64,000 nt of DNA from Warburgia ugandensis. Taxonomy: Eukaryota; Streptophyta; Magnoliopsida; Canellales; Canellaceae. The translations under genes were made by a program, and so were the position numbers. Each line of letters starts with the position of its first letter. Positions within the stretch are counted from its first letter, which is position 1. The stretch is taken from contig CP141127.1 in the NCBI GenBank assembly GCA_035236585.1, positions 64,027,495 to 64,091,494 on the forward strand, given 5' to 3'. Shown one piece after another: positions 36,576 through 48,926 of the stretch. The notes under the pieces were generated by a model. That model did no database searches, had not been told where the DNA came from, and saw only the letters and a list, made by a program, of their open reading frames with translations.

Positions 36576-38848
36576 TGTTGATGTTTTTCGCAATTGCACG
36601 GGCTATTGTAGTGTAACTTATGCAAGTACGGGTCGATCCCATATGGAATCACTTTAAGAATTTGGAGTTTTAATAAAATTGAATTATTTAAAAATTAAAA
36701 TTAAATAAAAAATTAACAAAAATAGAAATCAGACTTCAGATGTGTTTAATCAATGAAATTACAAAAGTCTAATCCAAAGAAAACAGAAATTTAACTAAAA
36801 AAGTAAGAAAATTTCACTTCCCTAGACTGCTTATCATCAATTTCTTCAAATCTATTCTTCTAAATGTTGACCAGTCTTCATCAACATCTTCCTTATATCC
36901 TTGATTAAAGATCTAATGGCTGGATTAGTCAAATTCCTCAAAATATTAAATATCTAGAGTAAATGGTGATTTTGGGATTTAGAAGGTTTAGATCAAGTTA
37001 TGGTTTTAGATTACAGATAAAAAATGTTGATTAAGCTTAGGGATGTCCTAAGAATGATGTCTAAATGTTAATTGAAAATCTGATCTAAAATAGAGGAGAA
37101 ATTGAGAATTCTTGTCTGTTAAGGCTAACCTATTGAGTAGGTTAAGCCTTAACTATTCTGAATTGGCTTGTGCAGTTCCTGGATAAGCAAAATAAAGATA
37201 AAATAAAACTAGAATAAACAAGGACACAGAGGAAATTAAAAATAGGATAGAAATGAGATTTGAATTATTGTCTAATCCGTAATTCTAGAATTTAAGAGGA
37301 AATTTGATTAAATTGAAAAAACAAATAGGGAAACCGATGGAAGTAGAATAGGAAACCAGAGGAGGAGGAGAAGAAAGGAGGGGGAAAAAGGAAACTCGTG
37401 TCCTCTAAGCTGATCGGTGAAAAGTATGGTGTTGCCTGGGCAGAGGAGAAGGCTGAGGAGCTGGAGCTAGTTCGACGATAAACTATGCCACTGGTAATGA
37501 AGAAGGTGTAGATGACTGGTTTAGAAAGGTGACAAAGTTGGTGACTGGGTGATGGAGGAGAGAGAGCAGTACAAGTGGTGCTAGGGTAATGATGGATTGA
37601 GTCGAGTGGCAATGTGTTTAGAGGGCATTGCCAACGTTGTTTAGTCTGGCTGCAGAAGGGGATTGGGCTGGTGTGGTGCTAGGCCAGAGCATTGGAGTAG
37701 GCCGGCCTCTGGTGTAGTGGAAAGAGAGAGAGAGAGAGAGAGTTGAGGGGGAAGAACAAAGGAGAGGGTGGAGTGGAGATCTAGGCATCAAGCAGTGGAA
37801 AGGTGAAGTAGACATGAAAATTTGGGAGCATACGATGATGGAGAAGAAGGGGGAAGTCAGGTGGTGAGCAGAGGTGAATGTGAGAGAGAGGCTGGGCAAG
37901 CGATGAGGAAGCTGGTTTGGGTGATGAATAACAAAGGTGCAGTTGAAGACAACAGAGAAAAATGAGAGGGAGAGAAAGAGGAAAAAGGGGAAAATGAGAG
38001 AGGGAGACAAGGATGATAAGGAGAGAAAGAGTAGGTGGGGTGATCATGTTGGAATAGAGAAAGAAAAAAGGTGATTGGGGCATTGTCCGGCTCTTGAAAG
38101 CTAGGCAATCAGGTGGTAAGAGAGGTAAGCCTGGGGTGACTGTCTAGCCGTTGAAATAGGAATGAAGCAGAGACGAGAGGGAGCTGTGTGATGAGCAAAG
38201 AGAAAAGAGAGAGATTGGGAGTGAGAAAGAGAGAGGGATAGTAGAGAGGAGGGATAAAGGAGAAACAGATGAGAAAGAACATAGAAGGAAAGAGGGGATA
38301 GAGAGAAAGCCGTCAGAGAGAGAGAGAGAGAATAAGAGAAGAAGAAGATAGAGAAAAGGGATGGGGGGTCGGTTTGGCTGCCTCCTATAGTTTAGCCAAG
38401 GGGAGAGTTGGAGAGAGATGGATGAGAAGAGAAGATTAAAAGAAAAGGAAAGAGGGTGGTAGAGGAGTCCTAGAGTTGCCTCTTTTCTCTTATAAATTTC
38501 TTTTCCTTCTAATTTGGTTTCCCCCTTTACTTTGGAAACTTCCCTCCTTTCTTTTGTTGCAGCTTTCCATTTTTCCTCCTAGCATGCTTTCCTTTATAGT
38601 TTAATTCCCAATTAGGAAAATATCATAGCTTTCTTTATTGCCCTTTAAGATAATCTCCATCGTTGAAATTCAATCAGAGCCATTCATGCCTCTTTTGGTT
38701 CATTTGCAAAATAAAAGACTAAATTAGAGTAATTTAAAATGTACATTAAGCATCTAATAAGCTCTAATGATCATCTGACTGTTGATCTTGACAAATTAAT
38801 GATTTGATGATCAATTAGAGATATATTCAAAATCAAGCTAAAAATTAC
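36576..38848 (-). repeat. Athila-type LTR 1 (outer left), 5' end missing
   Basis: The plus strand begins TGTTGATGTTTTTCGC and has the gggtcgatccc and ttaataaaattgaatta blocks shared with the other copies. By comparison with the LTR ending at 56428 it lacks about 85 bp of its U3 start and the adjoining polypurine tract. Short GA runs lie at 37722-37741 and 38316-38332. Ser/Pro/Leu-rich minus frames at 37292-38108 come from purine-rich composition, not a gene. Confidence 0.8.
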
Positions 38849-40500
38849 AAAAATTGGTACAAGGTGCCCCACTTCTGTAGGTACTCATGATTGCATTTAG
38901 CGCATGCAACAAGCCCTTAAACCCTTAGGTTACCCTTCATGGACGAGTTATGCCTCATGAGGGTTTACAGTGAATATACCCACAAATTTTAATAAGGTTG
39001 AGTCTCCTATTTTATCTTAGAGAATCCTCATTCATTAACAATTTAATAGTTTTTTACAACTTAATAGAGAGGATTTAACAATTTTACACATCATACCCCT
39101 ATTAAAGACATTTTATTTGAGCTATTTCTCAAAGTGAATGTGTGTACAACTACATAAATATTGACTTCTAACTAGACATGCTTAAATTCCATTAGAAATT
39201 AACCTCAAATCCTCACAGGTATATGCTTAGAATTGAAACTCTTAGATAAGGGGTTTAAACATATTTCTCTCATTATGTGACCAAATTCAACAAGCTAATG
39301 GTTCACATAAATCTTTTGAATGCTCATGGGACAAAGGAGAGTGACCCCTAAGAGTGTATGTTGTCATTAAGAATATTAGGGGTAGTTTACCTTAATTCCT
39401 TCTTTTCATCTCCTTTTTATGGCTATGTTCCACCTAAGATTAATAGGTCTTTAGGTCTTTAACTAGGACGAAATGTAGACTTAGGATAGGTTTAGAAAAG
39501 AAGGGTATAAGGGTTTCAAAGGTTTAAAATTGAGTAGCGGTCTTCATTGAATATTTGCTAGGACAACTTTTCTTTAAGGTTTGTACTTGAAGTGAATATA
39601 TCTCTCATATTTTTTTCTTTCTCTTTCAAATTTTTTTTTGGCTTCTTTAGAAGAAAGATGGCTAATTTTCACACTTCTTTGACTTTTTGTCCTAGTTTGG
39701 ACTTTCTCTACTAACTCTACTCATTTTGACAATGGGTAATAGTTATTTATTTTACTAGCTTGTTTTGGGTTAAGGTGAATGGGGTTAAGAAAGGAAAGGC
39801 TTAATAATAGGCTCAAAAGGGCTAATTAGTGGTATAATATATTGGGTAGGCTTTATATCTTGGGCTGAGCAAGGATGACCTATATCATTTCCTAGGTTTC
39901 CTAAAGTCTATCAGATTCAATAAATTTTCTAGAATTATAGATAATACTCCTATTTATTCTTGATATTTAACCAAAACAAGGATCAAACTAATTTATATAC
40001 GATAAAGAAATTGTGGAATTACTCATAACTCTCTAAAAGAAGATAGTTTCTGAATCTCACTGGGTTATAGGTCTCCACTGGTTTTCCTCAGGGTCTCTAT
40101 GTCATACCTCTCTATTAATCTTGACTATGTGATGTGTGTAAATGATTTTCGAGAATTAACATTCATAAAATGCTTCAACACATGAATGATATGCAAAACT
40201 AATCATATGCATTCCCATTAAGAGGTGAAAACTATGGAATTACTAAATTCTAAATATCCAATTCTCATCATAGTAAGGGAACTCTACCTTAAAATTTCCT
40301 TTTTCTTTTTCAATCTTTTTCAACTATTTTTTTCTCAAAAGAATAAAGAAAATTCAAAATTCCTATATGCATCTACAACCCCCAACCTGAATGAAACATT
40401 GTCCTCAATGTTTGAAAAACATAATATCCTATATGATAATGGAAGGGTGTAGAAGATGAAAATTTGAAAAACATCTAGGTTACCTCGCAGGAAGTGCTAA
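38849..40500 (-). other. Internal 3' region (between pol and LTR)
   Basis: A 1.6-kb non-coding block. Most of it recurs inverted at 45108-46655, for example the gcctcatgagggtttac, ttaaacatatttctctcatta and cactgggttatagg...ctccac landmarks. It corresponds to the spacer between pol and the 3' LTR in Athila/Tat elements. At about 40,475-40,510 the minus strand has a short a-a-c-t-t-a-g-c...t-t-c-c-t-g-c-g-a-g-g box resembling the post-pol box of these elements. No envelope-like frame survives. Confidence 0.6.
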
Positions 40501-41206
40501 GTTTTACGTTTTCAGCCAGACATGGCCTAACCTAACTTTCTAAACCTACAGCTAATTAGGTTAGCTTATTTATCCTATTCCTATCCCTAAGATCAAATGG
40601 TGAGATTTCTCATGCCACTTCAAAATCTGGCGGTAATCTATATATTGCCTCCACCCAAAAATTTATGGTGGTGGTAACATTAAAACAATGAAGATCACCA
40701 CAATTTTTAACTGTGGGGAATCATATTGGTGATCCCCCATCTTCAAAATTTCATAGTAGTCAATATAAATCCTCCATCTCAAAAATTGAGGTGATGGTAA
40801 CATAATGACTTTGTGTACTACCATGTATTTTGTTGGACCATTTAGAGATGAATGGTCCTTTTCTTGACCAAATTGAGGGATAAAAATGACCATTGTATCT
40901 AGTTTATCTTTTTCCTCTGTTTCCCTAACATTGTCCTCAAATAGGGGTATAAGCTGACTCTACCCTTCCCTAAAAGGTTGTTCTTGTATTACTAGAGATG
41001 GGGACAAGGTTTGACTTAAACCCTGATCATCTTTTGATGTGTACCCTAAAGTAGGTTGTTGTACATCAACTGACTCTTTTTCTTCCTGTTTTATAGTCAC
41101 AGGTAAGGTGTCAAATGGGCCTACATGACTATCTTATGATTGTTCAAATATGGTCTATAAGTCCCAATTAGGCACATCTTCTATACTACAAGGTTCAATA
41201 TGAATT

Positions 41207-42160
41207 TCAGGCTCTATAGGGGGGATCTACTCTAACTTGCCATTGAGAAGTGTCCATTAAAGGCACAATATCCAACAATTCATTCACCTCGTCAATGGAT
41301 GTGTCTTCATTAAAGTCATAAAAATTAGTAGGACATGAATCAAGAGGATATGGGTTGGATGTTTCTACAGCTTCATTTTCTTCATTAATGGAAATCTCTT
41401 CATCATAATCGTAAAGAGCAAGACATGGCTTGAGTAGATTTGAGTTGGAGAATTCTAAGGCTGGTTGTGGACTTTGTGGCTTAGATGGATCATAAGAAAT
41501 TTTCATCCTATTATCAGTAATAAATGGCTCTTCATTATCCTCAATTTGCTTTAGTTCCTTAATCCTTTTTATAATTTTAGCAAAGTTTTTGTCAGTATTT
41601 TCGCACATTGGTTCCATTTCCTTTACCCATTTCTCCATCTCTTGTCTCATTTCCTTTTGGCTAGCAATTATGACCTTTTCTATTCTATCAAAAAATTGTT
41701 GCTCTTCTAATGGTGGTTCTTCATGCTATAAAGGAAACGACTCATGGGGTTGGTATTGTTGTGGCATTGGGGTATTGAAAAAGGACTGAGAAAGTTGAAC
41801 ACATGATGGTTGACCCTGATGTTTTGAATAATCTTGGTAGTGTTGACCAGGGTGGGAACATTGTGGTTCTTCCTGATATTGGTAATTCTGAGACCATAGT
41901 TGTTCATGATGCTTAGTCCATTCATTATAGTCCTGGTATTTTTTCTTAGAATAATAATTGCTAGGGTGTGTGAATGCATTAGGTGCATCCACTAGCTCCT
42001 GATAGTATTCATTGTATGTGGAGCTTGATGGGGGCCATGAAGGAGTGGAATAAGGATGCTTAGAATAGGTATAGTTATTATGGTATTGAGGTTGTGGCGC
42101 AGCTTGCCTAGAGGCTATTATCTTAAAAAATTGACTTTCCATAATATCTAACCTATCCAT
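41207..42160 (-). pseudogene. Unfamiliar Tyr/Gln-rich, coiled-coil, acidic ORF of the Athila-type element
   Basis: I do not recognise this protein. It starts at ATG 42160, about 770 bp after the primer site, where gag should begin. It runs 317 codons in one frame to 41207 with a single TAG near codon 145. Residues 1-144 are rich in Tyr, Gln, His, Ser and Pro (Y-Q-E-E-P-Q, H-Y-Q-D-Y-S type strings). Residues 150-210 are charged and heptad-like (E-M-R-Q-E-M-E-K-W-V-K-E-M), probably coiled coil. Residues 240-300 are acidic and contain two copies of an S-I-[ND]-E-x-N-E motif preceded by Y-D and acidic residues (250-263 and 281-294). The Athila gag core seen at 48927-50262 is absent. It may be a diverged gag end or a protein of a non-autonomous element. 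Confidence 0.55.
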
Positions 42161-42908
42161 TGATGCATCTATGAAATATATCCCCTTCTTGATAGGCTTT
42201 TGTTCTCAACTTCGTATACAATGAAACAAATCACTGTATACAACGTTGAGGGTTTTTTCTTTTTAAGGAAAAACTAACCTACATGATGCAACGTAACTTC
42301 CTAAAATGATGCATAAACAAAGGGCACAATATAATCCTTGAGGCTAATAAGAAGAAATATTTTGACAATCTTGAATTTGTGTGGTGATAATGCTTTTAAA
42401 TTAGCCTAATCTAGTGCTCCACCTCTCATGTAAGGAGGTGTTTAGACCTCACAAAAGCCAACAGAAGGTGTGGGAAATTCACTTGGATTTTAAGACACCC
42501 ACTATAACCATAGTGCTTAAAAGCCACTAGAGTGAAAATAGATCGCGTCTTAATAAGAGGATCTTACGAGCATGTGATGGCCTTATAGGTCACTTTTAAT
42601 TAATTTTAGATTAATTTGAAAGGTAGGGTTGTGAGCTTGAGGTGATTATCCTAGGTGGGCTAACTAGTTATAATGAAATCCACCCTTGATTTTATGGGGT
42701 CGGCTGCCCTTACTAATTAATTTTCACTCTCCATTGCAGTTCAATTAGCATATATATCACCTTAAAGCATTAAACGTGCCCTAATAATGCAATTAAAATA
42801 GTAAACTAATATAAAACCCTAAAAATGCAACAATTATCAAATATGCTTTCTATATACAATTATACTGCTAACCAATGCAAGATTATCCTAAATGCAAACC
42901 CTAATATA
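42161..42908 (-). other. 5' leader of the Athila-type element
   Basis: Sequence between the primer site and the ORF start. No frame or motif of note; length is normal for an Athila/Tat leader. Confidence 0.5.
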
Positions 42909-42925
42909 GAAAATAACGGTGCTAA
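42909..42925 (-). other. Degenerate primer-binding site (tRNA-Asp type)
   Basis: On the minus strand the LTR end ...AAAAACAACA is followed by AGTTT and TAGCACCGTTATTTTC. This resembles TGGCGCCGTTGCCGGGG, complementary to plant tRNA-Asp and usual in Athila/Tat elements, with several substitutions. It fixes the minus orientation of the LTR at 42931-44974. Confidence 0.7.
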
Positions 42926-42930
42926 AAACT

Positions 42931-44974
42931 TGTTGTTTTTCATAAGTGCAAGGGTTATTGTGGTATAGCATGCACAAGTACAGGTCGATCCCACAAGGAC
43001 TCACTTTAAGCATTTGGAGTTTTAATAAAATTTAATTATTCAAAAATAGAAATTAAATAATAGAAAATAACCAAATGAGCAATCATACTTTAGATATGAT
43101 TATTCAATGAAATTGTAGAGGTCTAACCTAAAATATAGAAATTTAACTAAATAAATAAGAAAATTTCACTTTTCTAGACTGCTTATCATCAATTTCTTCA
43201 AATTTGATCTTCTAGAAGTTGATCAACCTTCATGAATGTCTTTATTATGTCCTTGATTAAAGATCTGACAGTTGGATTAGTTAGATTCCTCAAAATCTTA
43301 AAGATTTGGAGTAAATGGTGATTTTGGGATTTGAACGGTTTAGATCAAGTTATGAATTTCAGATTAAAGATCAAAGACTTTAATTAAGCTCAAGGATGTC
43401 CTAAGAATGATATATGAAAGTTAATTGCAAATCTAATCTAAAACAGAGGAGAAATTGAGAATTCTTGTTTGTTAAGGCTAACCCGTTGATTGGTTAAGCT
43501 TAATTGATCTAATTTGGATTAAGTAGTTCCTCGATAGGCAAAAACATAGATAAACTAAAAATAAAATAAAACAAGGACACAGAAGTAATTAAAAAAAGGA
43601 CAAAAATGGAATGTTAGAAAAATAACATGGGTAAATTATGAAATTTCTGGAAAAAAATTCAGAAAACGAAAATAGAATAGGAAGCTACCAGAGATGAAGA
43701 GGAGATTACGATGAGCAAGGGGGAGAAGAAAAGAGGAGATAGGAGGGCAGAGAAGAGAGGAAAAATCCTAGTCTGTGTTTTCCTTCCTGGGCCGACTGGT
43801 AACTTGGAAAAAGCTGGAGCAATGGATGCTGAAGACGATGGAACGCTAGTAATTGTGGAGATAGTGATTAGGGGGTAGTCAAGCAATGAAGAAAAGCCAC
43901 TTGGGCTATGCAATGGGCAAAGACCGATGTTGGGTTTGGTGCATGTCAGTCAGTCAGCTTCAGGCAGACAGCTAGTGAAGATGGGTGATGACATAAAGGG
44001 GAAAACAAGGGCAAACAATGCTGTGAAAGGAGAGAATACAGTGCTAGTGTGTTATTGTTGATCGGTGCGTGGTGTGTTGATGAAGAGGATTAGGCAATGG
44101 TGTGGTATAGAAGTGGACAGGGAGCACTTGCCGGTGGAGTTGAACAGTGCGGGAGCTAAGATAGAGAACAAGAGAAAGGGAGAGAGGAGATAGCAGAGGA
44201 AAACCTAGGTGGAACAAAGCTATTTGATTTGTACAAAATGGAGGGAAAAGAGGGGGCTAACGCTAGAGATAGCAGAGAGGAGAAAGAGGAGTACAGAAGG
44301 AGCAGTGTGTGATTGGCGTGAGGGAGACATAGGGATGAGCAGCATGGAGAGGAGAGGGGAAAAGAGAGAAGTGAGAGAAGGGCTGGTTGGTCTGCCTCTA
44401 ACGTTCTAGCCTAGAGAGAGAGAGAGAGAGAGAGAGAAGGCTTTAATTGCCTTGTATAGCTAGCCCAAAAGAGGGGTTGGTTTCCTCTTTTTGAATTAGC
44501 CAACAATGGGAAGGCCGTGGTGGTTGGTGGTTTCCTTTCTTCAAAGCCCACCACCTTCTAAATTGGTTTTCCACTTTCCTTCTAGCTTAGTTTCTTCCAT
44601 GGAGACTTTCAATGGGGGGGACTTGCCAAATCTTTTCCATATTTTCCTTTAACACAAAGTTTCTTTTAAAGAACCATTCCATTTGCACCCTTAATCCTTT
44701 ATGGGTAATTTGGACCATTGAAATTTGATTTGGGCCATCCATGCCTCTTTTAGTTGATTTACAAAATAAAAGACCAAATTAGAGTCATCTAAATCATATA
44801 TTAAGCATCTGATAAGCTCTGATGATCATCTAACCATTAAGTTTGCCAAATTAAAGATTAAATGGTTAATTGGATCTAAATTCAAAATCAAGTTAAATTT
44901 TGCAAATTTAATCAGTTAGATTATTTATTTGAACGCTAAATTAAGGATGTTTTAACCAAAATCGAGCACTTAAC
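42931..44974 (-). repeat. Athila-type LTR 2
   Basis: A 2.04-kb LTR, TGTTGTTTTT to ...CACTTAACA on plus. It has the primer site on one side and the polypurine tract (caccccaactagcattttgc, 44979-44998) on the other. A single LTR flanked by both is shared between two internal regions, as in tandem elements. It carries (GA)n at 44412-44438. Confidence 0.82.
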
Positions 44975-45107
44975 ACACACCCCAACTAGCATTTTGCTAG
45001 TCCCGAGCAAAACATGCAGAAAACCATTTTACAAAAACTGGTATCCACTTTCGTAAGTAATTGCGCATGCTATACTACAATAACCCATGTACTTGCAAAA
45101 AACAACA
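44975..45107. other. Orientation-switch junction: polypurine tract, 3' internal end, and LTR-end fragment
   Basis: 44975-45062 is the polypurine tract and adjoining 3' internal end in minus orientation. 45063-45107 (gcatgctatactacaataac to aaaaaacaaca) is the last about 45 bp of an LTR in plus orientation. It is joined directly to plus-oriented 3' internal sequence. Cluster orientation flips here, and the PBS, gag and pol of the plus-oriented copy are deleted. Confidence 0.65.
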
Positions 45108-46661
45108 AAGTTAAGGTAGAGTTCCCTTACTATGATGAGAACTAAATGTTCTGAATTTAGTACTTCTACTGTTTTCACCTCTTAATGGGAATGAATATGA
45201 TTAGTTTTGCATATTATTCATGTATTGAAGCATTTTATGAAAGTTAATTCTCAGAAACTCTTTACGCATAGTACATAATCAAGACTAATAGACAGGTATG
45301 ACTTAGAGACCCTGAGAAAAATTAGTGCAGACCTATAACCCAGTGAGATTTAGAGACTATCTTCTTTTAGAGAGTTAAGTAATTTCACAATTTCTTCGAC
45401 ATATATAAGTTAGTGTGATCCTATTATCCTTGTTTTGGTTAAACATCAAGAATAAATAAGAGTAATAGCTTTAATTCTAAAAAATTTATTGAACCTGATA
45501 GGCTTTAGGAAACCTAGGAAATGATATAGGCCATCATTGCTTAGCCCAGAGATATAAAGCCTACTCAGTATATTATACCACTAGTTAGACCCTTTGGGCC
45601 TATTATTAAGCCTTTTCTTTCTTGACCCCATTTACCTTAACCCAGAACAAGCCAGTTAATAAATATCCATTATCCATGGTCAAAATGAGTAGAGTTAGTA
45701 GAGAAAGTTCAAAAATAGGACAAAGAGTCAAAGAAGTAAGAAAAATTTGGCTGACTTTCTTCCAAAGAAGTCTACGAAAATGAAAAGTGAAAAAAAAAAA
45801 ATTTGAAAGAGAAAGATAAAAGTATGAAAGAGCTATTCACTTCAAGTACAACTAAAAAGAAAAAGTTGTCCCAACAAATATTCATTGAAGACCTTTACTC
45901 AATTTTGAACCTTTAAAATCCTTATACCCTTCTTTTTTAAACCTGTCCTAAGCCTACGTTTCGTCCTAGTTAAAGACTTATTAATCTTAAGTGGAACATA
46001 GCCTTAAAGAGGAGATAAAAAGAAGAAATTAAAGGAAAAGACCCCCCCTAATATTCTTGGTGATAACATCCACTCTTAAGGACCACTTTTCTTTGTCTCA
46101 TGAGCATTAAAAATAATAATAATAATAATAATAATAATTATCCGAACCGTTAGCCTATTGGATTCGGTCATATAATGAGAGAAATATGTTTAAACCCCTT
46201 ATCTGACAGTTTCATTTCTGAGCGTATACCTATGAGGGTTTGAGGTCAAGATATATTTCCAATGGAATTTAAGCGTATCTGGTTAGAAGTTAAGATTTAT
46301 GTGACTATAACACACATATGCACTTTGTAAAATAACTCAAATAAAATGCCTTTAATATGTGTATGATGTGTAATTGTCAAATTATCTTTATTAAATTGTG
46401 AAAAACTAGTAGATTGCTAATAAATGAGGATTCTCTGAGATAAAACAGGGGAGTTAGCCTTATTGAATTTTGTGGGTATATTCATTGCAAATCCTCATGA
46501 GGCATAACTTGTCCATTGGGAGTACCCTAGGGGTTCAAGGGCTTTGTTACATGTGCTAAGTTCAATCATGAGTAGCTATGAAAGTGGCACCTTGTCCCAA
46601 TTTTTGAAAAATAGTTTTCTACATGTTTTGTTCGAGACTAGCAAAATGCTGGTTGCGGGTG
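45108..46661 (+). other. Internal 3' region, plus-oriented copy
   Basis: Inverted counterpart of 38849-40290, ending in the polypurine-tract area agcaaaatgctggttgcggg (46640-46659). It contains (AAT)n at 46112-46137. No coding frame. Confidence 0.7.
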
Positions 46662-48926
46662 TGTTAAGAGTTTAATTTTGGCCAAAAGACCCCTAATTTA
46701 GCATTTAATTTGACCATCTAACTCATCAATTTGAGGATTTTTAGATAATCTATGAAATTTGGCTCAAATTGACCATCCAACTGTAAATTATCAAAATTGA
46801 TGATCATTTGAGCTAATCAGATGCTTAATGTATGATTTAGATGACTCTAATTTAGTCTTTGGTCTTATAGATCATAGGGTTATATGGCTTAGATAGATAT
46901 TTAATAGTGTAGATCGATCAAAAGAGGCATGGATGGATTAGATTAAATTTCGATGATGCATATCATCTTGAAGATCAATAAGGCAAGAGTGGAAGGCTTC
47001 CTAAAGGAAGAAGAGTCCTAATATGGAGAGGACTATGGATAGGATTTTATGAAGAAGAGGAAGTTTCCTAATAGGAAACTAACTCTTAAAGGAAAGAGGG
47101 GGAGATGAGATAAGAAAGGGAAAAAACTATAAGAAGAGGAGTTGTGGGAGCCTAAAGAGTTTTGAGTTTTTGGGGTTGTCTTTCTTTGGCTTTTCGTTGT
47201 CTATTGTTTTGGTTCTTTCCATTTCAATCAGTTAATCTTTTGTTTCCCTTCCAAGCACCACCCTTCCTCCTCCCTCTACTTTCTTTTTCACGTTCTCATC
47301 CCTTCCCCCCCCCCCCCTTTGGCTGATCACATAACAGGTAGATCAAGAGCACCTGGCTCCCTACCCTCTCTTTCTGGAATAACCCACTTCCCTTCTCGGC
47401 TTACCCAGTTTCTTCCCCTGTTCTCTCCAGTCTGCCCACCGCACGACAGCACAGGTTCCACCTCAGCTCCTTGTCTGTCTGCCAGCCACCAGTCGCCACC
47501 CATTAGTCTACCCCATCTGAACCAGACTGGTGTAATCTGCCTCATCTCACCATCTCCTATCATCCACCGCACTATTCTGTTCTGCCCAGATTTCCATCAA
47601 CACCCGTCACTCCACTACTCGCACTGCTTGAACCAGTCGTTCTAAGTCCTCTTCTCTTTCTCACTCTCTCTGATCTCTCTCTCTCCTACCAGCCACACTT
47701 CTCCGCTCCAACCACGCAACACCCAGAGACGACGCCCAGATTTCACTGGTCGGGCCATCCTTCCATCTCCGTTTTCTATTTCCCAATTTTTCCCATCACC
47801 GCATCACTCTTGATTGCTAGACCGGCATTGCACCATCATTAGTCCACGTAGCACCGATGATTGAATCCTCTATGTCTACTGGGTTATTGCTCGCTCCTAA
47901 TCTGCCCCTCCTCTGCTCCAGCGTGGACAGCACCATCTCCAGTTTCCAGTTTTTCCTTGTGTCTCCGTCTCCAACTCCAACCCAGTCGGTTTCCCGTATT
48001 TGCCATACTCCACTGCCATCGCGTCTGCTCTAGGCGACGCCACACCGGTTACCCAGTCCAGTATAGCACCACACGTTCTCTTCTATCGGCACCCAACGAC
48101 GTCTGCCCAACCTGCCTCCACCTTCCAGCTCCACCGACATCGGCTTCGCCATCTTCTCTGGCAGTCTTCTTCGGGCGTCTTCAAGAAGTTTTAAGGAACT
48201 TTCAGGAATAATTCCCTTTTTACCCTTAGTAGAAAATTTCTATTTACATTTTTGTCCTGTTACTGTTCTTATCTATGTTCTGCATTATTCTTATTCTGTT
48301 ATCTGCGTTCTGTATTATTCTCAATTAATTCAGGAACTATTTTATCTATCTGTGTTTAGCTAAATCAGTGGTTCTGGTTTAATTTTAGGATATCTTCAAT
48401 TGCTCATCTGTTTCAATTACGATTTTTAATTAACTTTTTGCATCTAGGTTATAGGACATTTTAAAGTATGTTTATCATTACTGATCTTTAATATGGGAAT
48501 CTAAACTCAAATCTAAGCCATTAAATATCAAAATCCTTAATTAGCCAAGATCTCTCAGAATTTTTGGAATCTGCCTAATCCATCTACGTGATAATTAATC
48601 AAAAGTACCATAAACATATTGATGAAGGCCAATTATGATTTAGGAGACCAGATCTGTAGAATTTGAAGATAAGCAGTTTAGGGAAGTGAAATTTTCTTAT
48701 TTTTTTAGTTAAATTTCTGTTTTCTTTGGATTAGACCTCTGTAATTTCATTGATTAAAGATACCTGAAGTCTGATTTCTCTTTCTGTTAATTTTTTTATT
48801 TAATTTTAATTTGTAAAGAATTAAATTTTATTAAAACTCCAAATTCTTAAAGCGCGTCCTTATGGGATCGACCCGTACTTGCACATGCTATACTACAATA
48901 GCCTATGCACTTGTGGTTAAACAATA
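46662..48926 (+). repeat. Athila-type LTR 4, plus orientation
   Basis: It runs TGTTAAGAG to ...ttaaacaata (2.27 kb) and ends with the gggatcgacccgtacttgc block. By eye it is closest to the LTR at 50265-52399 read in reverse: the ctttaagagttagtttcctat, aggactcttct and tcgatctacactatt blocks agree. A 13-C run lies at 47305-47317. Frames at 47319-47645 and 47861-48211 are pyrimidine-rich, have no recognisable domain, and lie inside the LTR, so I do not call genes. Confidence 0.8.

Noticed and set aside
37292..38108. Long overlapping minus-strand frames rich in Ser, Pro and Leu
   Set aside because: They lie in a purine-rich part of an Athila-type LTR where stop codons are rare on the pyrimidine strand. 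No domain is visible, and related LTRs do not keep the frame.
47319..48211. Plus-strand frames of 108 and 116 codons next to a C-rich tract, looking at first like a small gene
   Set aside because: They lie inside the plus-oriented LTR at 46662-48926, are pyrimidine-biased, and lack a domain or signal.
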